Part shown: positions 8,771 through 20,496 of the stretch, in pieces
How the letters are laid out: the number at the start of each line of letters is the position of its first letter
Position numbering within the stretch: the stretch's first letter is position 1
Assembly: GCA_043228905.1 (NCBI GenBank)
Contig: JBHGNT010000013.1
Coordinates: 5,022,001 to 5,086,000, forward strand
Length of the DNA: 64,000 nucleotides
Reading direction: 5' to 3'
Origin: Azolla caroliniana
Lineage: Eukaryota; Polypodiophyta
The notes under the pieces: generated by a model
The model's database searches: none
What the model saw: only the letters and a program-made list of their open reading frames with translations
What the model was told of the DNA's origin: nothing
Program-made: the position numbers and the translations under genes

Positions 8771-9690
8771 ACGACATGCGTGTTACCCGTAAGAATATAC
8801 AGGGAGGCATAAGGGTAGGTGTAATGATGTGGTTGATGTGTATGTGTAAAGTAAATGAGTGTGTGAGGATCAGTATGTGTATTAATACAGATCGTGAATA
8901 CTTAATTGGTGTTGAAGTTGTGGTTGAAACAGATTGTCGTCCATTGCTAGGGATGATTTCAAGTTATGAAACATCTAATATAGATATGCTTAGATGGATA
9001 GCTTACATAAAATCACTATGTCCTGAAATCAAGCACATTGCAAGAACGGATAACCCAGTTGCTGATATGCTCTCAAGAGCGAGGTTTAAAGGTAAAAATA
9101 CTATGGTAATGATTGATGAAGAAGATGAGAGTTTTGATTTCTTTTCCATAAATTGTAACTTGACGGGGTCATGTGATTTGGGTGTTCATGTTATTCTTCG
9201 TGAATTTGAGTACGAGGGGGAGATGTTATAAATTGGAAAATACTTGAGTACTCATGAGAAAGATGGAACATGGTCAAGGGAGCTATTTCATAAAATAAGA
9301 AAGAAAGCTTATAAATTTTTTCTTCATGAGGGATATCTTTAGAGACATCCAAAAGTTGGGAAAGGGGTTCCGCAAGGAGTGGTTGGAAGAAGGGAAGAGC
9401 AACATAAACTAATATTTGAATTTCATGATACTTTATGGGCAGGTCATCGTGGAGTTTGGGCCACCTATTCGAAATTAAAAGAGAAGTTTTGGTGGGGGAA
9501 TGTACAACGATGTTGTAGATTATGTACAATCGTGTGAGAACTGCCAAATATATTCAAATATTCGTCATTGTGATGGGTTGCAACCTACTTATTCTTTATC
9601 TCTACATTATAAATGGGTTGTGGATATTGTAATGATGTCTGTAGGGGTTTGGCAAATGAGATATCTTGTATTGGCAAGAGAAGAGTTGCA
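8771..9690 (+). pseudogene. gypsy RNase H to integrase fragment
   Basis: The open frame to 9231 encodes the end of RNase H (VVVETDCRPLLGMISSY, MLRWIAYIKSL, then NPVADMLSRARF). After a stop, the integrase zinc-binding domain follows (FHDTLWAGHRGVW, then SCENCQIYSN; H-H-C-C pattern). The first bases of the catalytic core (HYKWVVDIVMM) end at the inverted junction near 9690. At least one frameshift and two stops are present. It may belong to the same family as the gag-protease fragment at 9985-12479. Confidence 0.75.
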
Positions 9691-9945
9691 TTTTTATTCA
9701 CTTGTCTAATGATATATGACCCGAACCATCTTTTGGCAAATTTGCAAGAAGTACTATGTTGGTTATCCAAGCTGCTATCATAAACTATGACCCAATCACC
9801 TTCTTGGAGCTTTCTTGGTCAAAGGCGATGGGTTTTATCAAATCTTTCTTTGTTCCGTAGTCGACATTGTTTCATCCTTTCCGTAGCTATTTGAACATCA
9901 CACTTCAATAGCCGCTTCAGCAAGAAAGCTTTGCATGTAGTGTTG
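9691..9945 (-). pseudogene. gypsy integrase C-terminal fragment, inverted
   Basis: The minus strand encodes ATERMKQCRLRNKERFDKTH, EGDWVIVYDSSLDNQHST and KFAKRWFGSYI, the typical DNA-binding C-terminal part of a gypsy integrase. It points against the integrase start on its left, so the two pieces meet tail to tail near 9690. One stop is visible. Confidence 0.75.
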
Positions 9946-9984
9946 CCCTTCTTAGCTTAGCCACCTATCTCAGCTTCCTCAACT

Positions 9985-12479
9985 TTGTCTCGCCCTTGTT
10001 TGGTTGGCTCCGGCTCTGCCTCGTTTCTTTGGCCACTTCCCCTGCATCTGTCCTCAGCTTCTTCAATCATCTCGAAATCGAAATCGATTTCTACATCTGA
10101 TTCAACTCTTCAGACTTCATCTCTCTCCTTCACATCATCATCACATAGCATTCATTCCTTAAGTTCGCCTCACACATCGTCAATTCGATTCCTCGTTCTC
10201 ACACATATTACATATTGTTGTTTCCCAAACATTCTAGTCGTTGTTCCTCATACATTTATGCCATTTCTTATAAAAGGTATAAAAGATCTTTCATTACATG
10301 TTGCAAAGTTACAAGAAGAAAAATCCTCACAACCCCAAAAAGATTATGAAAGAAGATGCATATGGTGTGATAACGTCGACCATTCAAGAGGAGGGTGTGA
10401 TAACTATCAAGAAGCGATAGAAAGAGGGGTGATATTCTTCAAAGATGGTAAGATTCATTCTTTTGAAACCCGATTACCTCTCCGAACTAACTTTAGAAGA
10501 GGTGGTATGAGAAGGATCATCGAAGATGCGGAAATAACTAAGACACAAGTTGTCTATCAACCAACAACTATAGTCATCCATGTTGGTAAAGGAGGATCTG
10601 AATCTGAATTTTGGCCATGTATTTTGAAAGCTGCAAGAAAGGGTAAAATCAAGTTTGAAAAGTTGAAGTCTGGAGGTGATGTTGTCCGAAGCAAAACTGG
10701 TTGGGAAGACCCAGTGGATGACCTCTCAACTTTCGCGAAGGTTGCAACAACCCAAGCCCATGAAGTGATCATCGAAGAGAAACGGAAATGGGCAGAAAAT
10801 GAAGATAACAAGAAGAGGGAACTAAGAAGCGTTAAAAAGAGGGAGACAAAAAGTCCAAAAATGGTAAGCCCTGACATTGAAAAAGGTAATGATAAGAAGA
10901 GTCCCTCATTCAAATTATTATCTGATATTGAAGCTTCAACTTATTTAAAAAAAGTATTGGAAGAAAGAATTTTAGATAGCAAAGTGGAACTTTCCTTGAG
11001 GGAACTTTTGGGCATAGGTAAAAAAGAATTTCATGATGCAATAATAGATGGAATTAAAAGAAAATGACAAAGTATTGAAGCTGCCGAAAACCCAGAAAGT
11101 GAAGTAAAGAAAACAACGGTGGAAGTCCTCAAAGGTGAACGAAGCTCTTCCATTGTTGGTACACAAGCTATTGCGACGACAACTTTTGAAGAGAAGCCGA
11201 AAGAGCTAAAAAGCTACTATGCTAAGAAACATTGGGCAAGACCAACAACTGAGACACCCGTGAAGATTGAAAACCTTGAAGATCCGGTCATGGCCTTAAT
11301 TGACCACAACTCAGAAATTAATCTAATTTCTTATGATATTTATATGAAAGGCGGATGACCAATGGAAACGAATCATGGGTGGAGGGTAAAATCAACTAAT
11401 TCAACGACCGAGCAACTTCATGAAGCTTGCCCAAACATCAAAGTCACCATTGGAGGTGTGTCAATGGAGCAGCATTTCTTTATCCAAAAGACCTCGTCAT
11501 ACCCAGTGATTCTTGGTCAACCATATATCACATCTTCTAGGATGGAGACGAAGGTGCTTGAAGATGGCTCGGCATATGCTAGAATTCGGAGTACTGATGG
11601 TAAAAGGAGTGTTCAATTTCTTACTGTTAGGCAAGAGCATGATAGAAATAAAGAAGAATTACTAATTAACTCATGTGAGCATGATATGTCATCTTATGAA
11701 TCGGATTTTTAAATAGGATCATTGATGGGCAGGGACACAATGGTCCCAAAGCTTTTCTTTCCTTGCAAAAATGTTTTCCAAATAATAAAACAGTCAATAC
11801 TTTCTCTAATACAATGGATGGATTTACCTGTTACTTTGGTGTGGAAAGTCATGCACAAAATAAAGGGAGCAGGAAGATGTTGGATGCATTGTGCACTTAA
11901 GGGATGATTGAAAGGGATGACATAATTTCTAGTATGTTTCTTGAATATTTAGATGTGGATACAGTCAAAATATTAGAAAATTGCTTGAATGAGAAAGAAT
12001 GCGACAAGAGATTTGTTCATGTAAATTTTGTTGATATGTACCTTCATATTGTTGGTTTTATTGAAATAAATGGTTGTGTAGCTAATGGTGAAATAGTTGG
12101 CAATGGCTATCATGAAATGGCTAAAAAAGTAAGTAAAAATAACTATGCAATAAAAGTTAGCACTAAATATAAAACAATAGACAAAAAGGTCAAGCCCGTG
12201 GCCATGCATCTACCTATGGATAGTACTGAAATGAAAAAGAATGTTGCGTTTGAGCCAACATTGTGGGATTCTATGGATATTGGTCATAAGTTTACAAATG
12301 CTACTCTAGATCAACTAAAAATTGGTGAGAATGATTTTCTTTTGCCTGTTGAGATACGATGTTTTCGAAATATGATTGCTCCTTCACTTATGGAAAAAGT
12401 TACCCCTATTTACAAAGTCAACTCAAGAGCCTCAATGGAAATATCAACTCCCATGGACCCTTTCTTGAATACCAGTTAA
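9985..12479 (+). pseudogene. gypsy gag-protease-RT start, truncated
   Basis: An open frame from 9985 to 11067 begins with a Ser-rich low-complexity stretch of doubtful coding value. From about 10258 it reads as gag, with a CCHC knuckle (CIWCDNVDHSRGGC) near 10348 and a long charged helical region. After a stop at 11065 a protease region follows: MALIDHNSEINLIS as active site, then VSMEQHFFIQ, VILGQPYI and GSAYARIRS. The 11904-12479 frame (IGHKFTNATLDQLKIGENDF) corresponds to the linker just before reverse transcriptase. The polymerase itself is missing. No flanking LTR was found. Confidence 0.7.
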
Positions 12480-13079
12480 TTAGGGCAAAGTGCAACAACA
12501 AATTTCAATACCTTTTACAAAGTCCTATCTTCAGTCTTAGGATTATAGTATATCATTGTACATGAAAAATTGTAAGCTTTTGGGCAAACAAGCTTAAGTT
12601 GTAGCATTTACATATCTTTTCTTAATACTACTAAGGAAAATCTTTGAAAAAAAAAAAAACATGAAGAGACATGAGATTTGTCAGCCTCGAGGTAGGTGTG
12701 TGTATAGGCTAGATTTTTGTTTGTAAAGGTTATAAATATTAATTTCTTAACAAGTAATCACACATGTTGACAAGGAATGGAAGAGTTTATAATTAGTGAA
12801 AATTAATTATTAATAACAATTTATTCTCTAAACAATACTAATAACCATAGATTGACATATTCACATTCGTTGGGCCTGCCCCACGAATTCATACGAATAG
12901 GAATACGAATGCATGTAAATATATTCATTTTCTTCTTTTTTTTGAATTTTTTATAAAAAAATAAAAAACTATTTTTTCTCAGTGAGCGAGTGAACGAACA
13001 GTGAGCCGCGAGCAAGGAAGCCTCACCCTACTCCTTCTGCATGTTGCCCTCGCTTCCCTCTACATCTTGTTCTCGGCCA

Positions 13080-13114
13080 AGAAATTAGGGTTTCGGCTGA
13101 AAACCCTAATTTCT
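13080..13114. repeat. perfect 14-bp inverted repeat containing telo-box
   Basis: AGAAATTAGGGTTT and its exact reverse complement are separated by 7 nt (CGGCTGA). The arms contain AAACCCTAA, the plant telo-box. It could form a hairpin in RNA or a cruciform in DNA. Confidence 0.85.
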
Positions 13115-13410
13115 ATCATAATCCTAGTTTCAACAGTTTTCTTTCTTTTCATCCCGCGTCCTTGACTCCCTCTCATGCTCTATTCTAATCCTACATCTTG
13201 TTCTCTGCAAACTCAAACTTTCATTGAAACCCTCAATTTAGCTAAGTTTAGTAGAAGCCCTAATTAATTAACTAATATTTTTCAATTAATTAATTAATTT
13301 TTTGATGAATTAAGATATGTATTAGTAAATTAATTAATGTATAGTGAATCAATTAATGTTTAGGTGAATTAATTAATTATTATATTAGTGAGTTAATTAA
13401 TTATTGATGT

Positions 13411-13590
13411 ATGTGTGTATATACATATATGAGTGATATATGTGTGTGTATACACATATATGTATGTGTGTATATGTATATATCATATATGTATGTATGT
13501 ATATGTATATATCATATATGTGTGTGTATATATATATGTATATATCATATATGTATCTATATGTATATATCATATATTTATGTGTGTACA
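13411..13590. repeat. TA/TG-rich microsatellite with repeated TATATATCATATATG block
   Basis: Alternating purine-pyrimidine DNA made of TATG, TGTA and ATAC units. The block ATGTATATATCATATAT recurs about every 25-35 bp. Short ORFs on both strands here (Tyr/Ile/His/Cys-rich) are repeat artefacts. Confidence 0.85.
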
Positions 13591-14345
13591 TGTAAATGTA
13601 AACGAATGGTTTTATAATATTCTTGGGGCCGATTTATATTCTTGAATATCGTGAATATTGCGGATGTCAAATACCACGTATATTACGCATGGGTCAATCT
13701 ATGCTAATAACTAACTTTGAAAAACAAATCCGAGAATAATTTTAAGACAACAATACAATATAAATCATTACAAAAATGCTAATAATTTTGAAAATTGCAA
13801 AATGGACAAAAAGTTTAATGATGCTTGTTTCCACTCTAATGTTATGAAGGTTCGAAAATATGCAAAGGTCAATTGAACACTTATTGATACCCATTAAATT
13901 CCCAACACTAGCACCATATATAAAGTTAATTAAAGCACCAAATACTAAGCTAATTAATGATCTGACGTATTCAGCATACAAATAGAGTCTATCTTGTTAA
14001 TTTGTTTTCATTAGGATCGGGTGGATAAACACCCTATTGATGGTAAGATGGAGGGAGTCATTCTCAAGCATGCCAACTGAATAAACTAGCGCACTCAACA
14101 AACAAATTTCTTAATGTCACTCTTACCCTTGATTAAATAATGAAGAATATGTTTACCTTTATGAAAAGTCTTAGCCAAATTCCCCCACATTCACTTTATC
14201 ACATAATGGAATGTAGGTCAACACAAGAAATCAACAATGACAATAACTCAACTCTTACTAATCAAATAAAGAAACTACCACTCATGTAGAAGAATTGAGG
14301 TTTGAACTATGGCTAAAAATGAGGGTCAAAGGTTGAGGTTTGGAC

Positions 14346-14351
<6 letters not shown>

Positions 14352-14382
<31 letters not shown>
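14352..14382. repeat. (AC)n microsatellite
   Basis: An uninterrupted AC dinucleotide run of 31 nt. Confidence 0.95.
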
Positions 14383-14384
<2 letters not shown>

Positions 14385-15798
14385 GGTTGTAGCCCAAAAA
14401 TGATAAAGTGAAGAGAAAGAAGTAAAAAGTATTTACGTTTAATTTTACATGTTGTTTACATTTTAGTATTTATATCTTTGTCTTATGACTTTGTTTCAAG
14501 TTTTGTGTGTCTATTGTTTGTAAGTATTGTCAAACAAGGTTCTCAATGTCAAGAAAACAAGTGATGATTAACACGGGGCATCAATGGGATCATCTTGTAC
14601 TTTGCTCTACAACCGTTGGTGTAGTTAAGCACCTTTAATCAATTTTATTTCCACATATTTTAATTAATTTATTATCATTTGGATAGATCACAATTATGGC
14701 AATCTAACAAATTATCAATGAAGCATAGCAATGGGAAAGTACTACCAAATTAGGCATGTCAATTGAAAGAGAGAATGTGTGAATCATTATCTTGGAAGAA
14801 TTTACCCACTCAGTTGGTCACCAAGTATGAGAGGAACATCCCATCATTGTCTCAATTTATCAACAAATTGTTGTGTACAGTATGGTATGAAGGGGATTCC
14901 TTTATAGCCTTTCTAGGTAAATCCACTTGAACTCATAAGGTTCATATGCCCTTTCATATCTCTCCAAAGCATTTCCCATGAACTGCCAATTTATTCTGTA
15001 CATATCTATGTACTATCAACAATATGCAGATGTGCCATGACCATATTCTACTTGTATGTCTATAGCAAACAATCGTGCTTGTATATACATGTGCATAATT
15101 AGCTTAAAGTTGTGGACCTTATAAACAATACCTGTATGGTTTTTTCTTTTTAGAGTTATGTGTGTATCAAGGAATTTGTTTTGAATATTTAGTGCTTGCA
15201 AAGGGAAATCTACCTTGTTATTAGTTAACACAACTTTTGAGTTGATTTAAGCCCAAGGTATGTTAGGTTATTTTACAATACCTATGTTTGTAGTAGACTC
15301 ATAAGAAAGGTTTGCTAAACAAGGATTCATTCTAAACACCTTTAGAATAACTTTAGTAAAAGGTTAAAACCCCAATGCCAAAAACCAAGTGAGTCAAACC
15401 TAATCAAGAATGAATGAAGTTTGCATTACATTATAATGATTAGATAGAATAGGTGGTGTATGATGCATCCTCATTTTATTAGAGTGAGATGTCCCATAAT
15501 TGGACAATGCAACAAATACTAACATTGTGGATGATGCTTTAGTGGGTAGCTTAGTTTTTCTTTCTAGCAATGATGACGATTGAAGTACAAATGATGGATT
15601 TATAACGATATTCCAATGTGCAAGAGAAGTCCGTGTATAATGTATAGGCATAACCATTACAAACTAATCCAATAACTAATTTTAATGGGCTAAGGGTAGG
15701 ATAGTCGATAAACTGGTTAACCAAGGGGTTAGGACAAACTCATGTGAACTCATGACGCATGGGAGCACATGATAGTCTAGGAGCATTAGGTGTTGAGC

Positions 15799-15808
15799 TA
15801 TATAAAAG
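15799..15808 (+). promoter_or_regulatory. isolated TATA-like box, possible old LTR promoter
   Basis: TATATAAAAG is followed by GGGGCTAGGTACC, a layout common in LTR promoters. No ORF, paired LTR or target duplication was found nearby, so this is weak. Confidence 0.25.
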
Positions 15809-17538
15809 GGGCTAGGTACCCCCTTCATTACAACATCCAAAGATGTTGTCAAGACTTTACTGGTGAGGCTAAGCTCTCTTCTTCAAATCCTTTAGCCAAC
15901 ATCCATCTGATAACAGAAGTACTTGTATTGGACACTAATGGTATTATATGTTTGTCTCATTTCCTTCACTTAGGGGTGGTTGGTGTGGTTAAGCACACTT
16001 TAGAGAGTTTTTATGTGCAAGATAGGTGCATCCTATCTTTATATCTTTTCCAACGTGTAGGGAGGGGTGTCTATTACTCATGATGTAATTTCCATGTAGA
16101 TGCCCTCAAACTTCTTGTTAGAGTTCAAGTCTACTAAAATTATGACACTTTCCATCTTAGGCAAATGTTATGTATAATATTCATAATATTTGGAGTACAT
16201 AATGTGTGTAAAATAAGATACTAATAAAGTGATGATATAAACTATGGTCGTAGTAACAATTTGGACACTGAAGAATATGAATCATGCTACCCAATACCTT
16301 TGTTCCAAAGTGATGTGTGGCACAACCACATATTGAATGTTCAATGTGAGATAGTGACATAATATTTTTAAGGATCTCAGATCTTGTAATGGCATGAGGC
16401 CGGGCCCAATCATTCACCTTACAATGATAGATACCTTCTTCTTCTTCTTCTTTCTAACCATATTTCAAGAAATAAAATAATATAATATTTTTAGAACAAA
16501 GAGTTTCCTATGGGCCACCCACCACCTTCCACCTTATGTATTATCCTTGATCCATTGGTTTTCCATTTGGTTTACATCCCATCAATTATCCTTGAGACTT
16601 TTTCTACGAGGAGTTGTATATGTGTTCATATATGTACATACATGTAGATGGCATTGATTTCATACAAGAATTTCACCACTTGTAGGAGTTGCGGACAAGG
16701 CAACAAACCCTTCTTCATCTACTATGGATTTATCCCCATACAAGAATTTCACTTTTGTTCAAATTCCATGCTCATCAATTCCCAAAGTGTTTTTTCCTCT
16801 TTACTTCATACCATAGTACCTTAAACCATTGCTATATTTTCTATGTGGGTTGAATATTCGCCTCTTTGGTCACTCCACATTCTATGTATATACTTAGGCA
16901 ATCAACTTCCAATCCATATAAACTATTCAAGTTATCTTCATGAATCATAACTACGAAACCTTCTTCCCTTAATAAGAATTTTGAACTCGCCCATATATGC
17001 TGGAGCCCATCCCTTTGTCCACCATTTGCATCATTGCTTCTATATGACATAGTTTACATTTTCTTTGATGTTGAGACGCATCTTCTATGTTATTTTGCTC
17101 TCAACAAGTTCATGAGCCTTACGATTAGAGTGTATTACAATGAACCAAATTCGATCACATAAAAAATTCTTTTCACCCAATTTCGATGGCATCCCATCCA
17201 TACACACATTTCGATCACTCACAATGAGTACTCTTAATTGCAATGCTCTTACACCCATATTTTGGTCTAGGGGATGGGGATATTTCACCTCTCGGAACAA
17301 TAATAAAATGTAGGTCTATCTTTATGTTTGTTATAATGTTAGTGGGTGTATGAGTGCCCTATTTTCCTAATAATTTTGATCACACATTGAAACATTCTCC
17401 ATGATGTTCTAATTCAATTTGAGGTTTCTTGGTAATAATAAAAGCATGTATGTAACACAAATGTATGTAGTGTAGGTTCCATAGGACAAATAATATATCA
17501 TCATCATTTCTATTGCTCTCTCCATCCATGAGCTAGAA

Positions 17539-17735
17539 CCTATCCCAAAGATTGTACTTAATCTCCTATGGATATTCAAATACATATCTATTTCTCTCTT
17601 TGGCCCTATCCCAAAGGTTTCACTTAATCTCCTATGGATATTTAATACATATCTATTTCTCTTTTTGGCCCTATTCCAAAGATTGCACTTAATGTCCTAT
17701 GGATATTCAATACATGTCTATTTCTCTCTTTTGCT
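17539..17735. repeat. tandem repeat, about 66 bp x 3
   Basis: Units start near 17539, 17605 and 17670. Each contains CCTATCCCAAAG, TCCTATGGATATT and CTATTTCTCT with a few substitutions. The array lies 360 bp beyond the 3' end of the lectin kinase gene. Confidence 0.85.
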
Positions 17736-17744
17736 CAGGTAGTT

Positions 17745-17835
17745 GGCTTGGTGGTTTACATTGCAGCAACAAAAGTCATGAATTTGAGAAACCCAAGTTT
17801 GATCCATGGCATGGGCTAAACCTCATCTCATAGAT
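17745..17835 (+). mobile_element. tRNA-derived SINE-like piece (weak)
   Basis: GTTGGCTTGGTGGTTTA resembles a tRNA box A (TGGCTTAGTGG) and AAGTTTGATCC lies where box B would be. Box B deviates from GWTCRANNC. No tail or target duplication was confirmed. Confidence 0.35.
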
Positions 17836-18093
17836 CACAATCAGTTTTCTATGGACATGAAATTGATATTTATCTATCCCTTGCTTACAATGTTTCATTT
17901 TTCAGCATTTTCTTATATCATTACATTCTGAGAGTTTGTTTGAGAATGTTTTCAAGTATTTGAGCCTTTCGATAGAACAAAATGTTTTATACAATGAAAA
18001 ACTTGGAAGAAAAGGAAGCAACAAGAAAAATGTTCTTGAGCAATGGGTCTTTGTTTTTTGCTTTTACAACTCAAACCCAACATGCACACCATG

Positions 18094-20175
18094 TCACCTA
18101 ACACTTATATGTGTTAAACTATCCAAGATATTCGAAGAATTCAAAGATGATGGCGAAAAGGCCCAATCATCACCATTTGTGACATGAAACATCTGTCCTA
18201 AGGCAATGTTTGGATGTTCAAGAGAGGTTAATAGAGGTAGTTGTGCATCATTGCCCAACACTTGCACCACTTGCCGCATTGATGGCCTCCTTGAAGCATC
18301 GGGATGAGCACATAAAAGCCCTAATACAAGCACCTTCTCCATTTGGTCGTGATCAAATACTCCATCGAATCTTGGATCAACGATGTCAAGTATCGCCCCC
18401 CGTGTGTACAAATCCCACACTCCATCCACGAGAAGCATGTTCTCATCTTTATCCATGTGTTGGATAGGCCTTCGTCCCGTCATCACTTCGAGAAGCAAGA
18501 CCCCGAAGCTATAAACATCGGTACTCGTTGTAGCTTTGCCTGTCCTCGCAAACTCAGGAGCTAAGTAGCCCAATGTTCCAACAACCTTCGTCGTGTGTGG
18601 ATGTTGTCCATGCTCGTGTAGTCTTGCAAGGCCGAAATCCCCGAGCTTCGCGGTCATATCGGCATCCAAGAGCACATTGCTAGCCTTGATGTCTCGATGC
18701 AAGACTTGTTGTTCCCATCCCTCGTGCAAGTACAACATACCTTCGGCAACTCCCCTCACTATCATAAGCCTTTGCTCCCAGCTGAGGACACCGGCATTGC
18801 TCCCCATCTTGTTGAACAACATCTTATCTAAGCTACCATTACACATATAGTCGTACACGAGTAGTAGCTCGCCATTGCGTCGACTCCACCCAAGGAGTTG
18901 TACGAGGTTCCGGTGTCGTAACCGGCCCATGCTCGCCATCTCCGCGATGAACTCTCTCTCCCCTTGGTTCGACTCTCTCGAGAGCCTTTTCACCGCCACT
19001 TCGACGCCGGAGCTGGGCAACACTCCCCGAAACACCCGCCCGAAACCCCCAACCCCAAGCAATCCCTTCTGGTGGAACTTGTGGGTTGCTTTACTGAGCT
19101 CGTGATAGCTATACCTATGCAACCCGAACTCGAGCTCCCAACTTTCGACGACTTCTCGTCGGCTCTTTACATACAAGACACGGGACACAAAGGCACAAAT
19201 GATAAGGAATGCGACAACACTACCCACGCTTATACCGACTTTGAAAGGCGTGGACGAGACGAGTGTGGGGGTGGGGAAGACCGGTGGGAGTAAGGAGAGG
19301 TCTAGGGGTGGGGCCGTGCCATCGCTATTGAAGCTCCACGAGAGAAGCCGATGGGTGCCCGAGATGACACCGGTGGAGCCAGAGAATCCGACAAAGGTCT
19401 GTTGTAGGAGGATTTGTGAGAGGTTAAGATGTGTGGAGAGAAGGGGTATGGATGGCCTAGCCAGCCCCACGGGGACAATACTCACATTAAGTATGTGATT
19501 CAAGCCATCATAATCCACCCATGCTTGGATAAATTGCCCACTCTTCAGATTGATCCCTTTCTTGACCGTCTCATTCAACCAATACGCGGCCTCGCTAGCA
19601 TGGATCGACACCATACTGTTCACATTGATGCCGACATGGTTATCGTTGATGTCGTCAAACTCGAGGTCTTGGACGGTGTCGAATTCGATGGCGAAGAGGT
19701 GGTCGGATGTGTTCCCGATGTCGCTCGAGTTGAGGAGCCCCAAGTATTGGCTGGGGAAGACGGAGTGGGCGTCCAAGGAAGGGGCCATGGCGAAGGCCAT
19801 GCCATGTCCACCCAGGGTCTCGTAGAGAGGGGAGATGCAGAACACGAAAGTGGTGCTAAATGAGGAGACTAGGTCTGAAGTCGAAACGTTGGGCTTCTTG
19901 ATTGTGATGGGGGAGGTGTAGAATGCTCTACCGAATTGTTTTGCGGATGTGTTTGTTAGCTTTATGTATCTTGTGTGAGGATCTATGTCTGCTATCCCAT
20001 CCAAGGTTATCTGCTCCGGAATTGATGATGTTGTTGCTCTGTCAAACCCATTGAAGGTGAAGATGGTCTTCTGCTGTTGGCCAGAGGTGGGTTGTGTCAT
20101 GGTAACGATCATGGTTATGATGATGATGATGAGGAGGAGGAGGATGGGTTGCATTGCGGTAGGGATCATCATCAT
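18094..20175 (-). CDS. L-type lectin-domain receptor-like kinase (693 aa)
   Basis: A single intronless ORF encodes a plasma-membrane receptor kinase. Residues 1-33 form a hydrophobic signal peptide. Residues 36-285 are a legume-lectin domain with the metal/sugar loop (FAIEFDTVQD at 161-170, NDNHVGINVNS near 177-187). Residues 313-334 are a membrane span. The kinase domain (about 368-640) has the glycine loop GVGGFG (374-379), Lys396 in VAVKR, HRDIKASN (493-500), DFG (513-515) and APE (539-541), so it looks catalytically competent and of the RD type. Domain order and length are typical of L-type LecRKs, which sense extracellular cues in defence and stress. The ligand cannot be inferred. A Met-rich start (MMMIPTAMQ) leaves the exact initiator slightly open. 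No breaks are seen. Confidence 0.95.
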   Translation of the reverse strand: MMMIPTAMQPILLLLIIIIITMIVTMTQPTSGQQQKTIFTFNGFDRATTSSIPEQITLDGIADIDPHTRYIKLTNTSAKQFGRAFYTSPITIKKPNVSTSDLVSSFSTTFVFCISPLYETLGGHGMAFAMAPSLDAHSVFPSQYLGLLNSSDIGNTSDHLFAIEFDTVQDLEFDDINDNHVGINVNSMVSIHASEAAYWLNETVKKGINLKSGQFIQAWVDYDGLNHILNVSIVPVGLARPSIPLLSTHLNLSQILLQQTFVGFSGSTGVISGTHRLLSWSFNSDGTAPPLDLSLLPPVFPTPTLVSSTPFKVGISVGSVVAFLIICAFVSRVLYVKSRREVVESWELEFGLHRYSYHELSKATHKFHQKGLLGVGGFGRVFRGVLPSSGVEVAVKRLSRESNQGEREFIAEMASMGRLRHRNLVQLLGWSRRNGELLLVYDYMCNGSLDKMLFNKMGSNAGVLSWEQRLMIVRGVAEGMLYLHEGWEQQVLHRDIKASNVLLDADMTAKLGDFGLARLHEHGQHPHTTKVVGTLGYLAPEFARTGKATTSTDVYSFGVLLLEVMTGRRPIQHMDKDENMLLVDGVWDLYTRGAILDIVDPRFDGVFDHDQMEKVLVLGLLCAHPDASRRPSMRQVVQVLGNDAQLPLLTSLEHPNIALGQMFHVTNGDDWAFSPSSLNSSNILDSLTHISVR

Positions 20176-20310
20176 AATCAGAAGCAGAAACAGATGCAGA
20201 AGCAGAAGATGAAGATGAAGAGGAAAGGAGTGAAGAAAGGTTGAAGAAATGGGTTAAATGAGAAAGGGGAGAAAGAAGAAGTAGCAAATAACAAATCTAT
20301 GTCTGTAATG

Positions 20311-20363
20311 TAATGTATGTATGTATGCATGCATGCATGTATATGTATGTATGCATATGTGCT

Positions 20364-20403
<40 letters not shown>

Positions 20404-20462
20404 ATGTGCTTACTCTCTCTCTCTCTGTGCATATGTGCTTACTCTCTCTCTCTCTCTCTCTC
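20311..20462 (-). repeat. GA-rich microsatellite in the lectin kinase leader/promoter
   Basis: On the minus strand (gene sense) three (GA)n runs are separated by copies of GTAAGCACATATGC. The plus-strand runs are at 20366-20399, 20412-20426 and 20442-20462. They lie about 190-290 bp upstream of the start codon, where plant genes often carry GAGA tracts in the 5' leader. Confidence 0.85.
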
Positions 20463-20483
20463 GATGTTCGACGAGGGCGGGTC

Positions 20484-20496
20484 GGTCAAGCGTCAA
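20484..20496 (-). promoter_or_regulatory. two W-box cores upstream of the lectin kinase
   Basis: On the gene strand TTGAC occurs twice within 13 bp, once as TTGACC. W-boxes bind WRKY factors and are common in defence genes. The motif is short, so this is suggestive only. Confidence 0.35.

Larger units (their letters stand above)
12480..18093. other. AT-rich intergenic region without a recognised gene
   Basis: No open frame here shows a known domain or plausible protein composition. The visible content is A/T runs, a perfect hairpin at 13080-13114, TTAATTAA-rich DNA at 13260-13410, dinucleotide repeats, a 66-bp tandem repeat at 17539-17735 and a tRNA-like piece at 17745. Short exons of a split gene cannot be excluded by eye. 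Confidence 0.6.

Noticed and set aside
9985-10255. Ser-rich start of the 360-residue ORF as a host protein N-terminus
   Set aside because: It is low-complexity and the part that follows is gypsy gag. No independent domain or promoter is seen.
13397-13645. ORFs on both strands rich in Tyr, Ile, His and Cys
   Set aside because: Translations of the TA/TG microsatellite.
19429-19863. 144-residue plus-strand ORF opposite the lectin kinase
   Set aside because: It lies wholly antisense to the conserved lectin domain and has no recognised domain, so it is a shadow frame.
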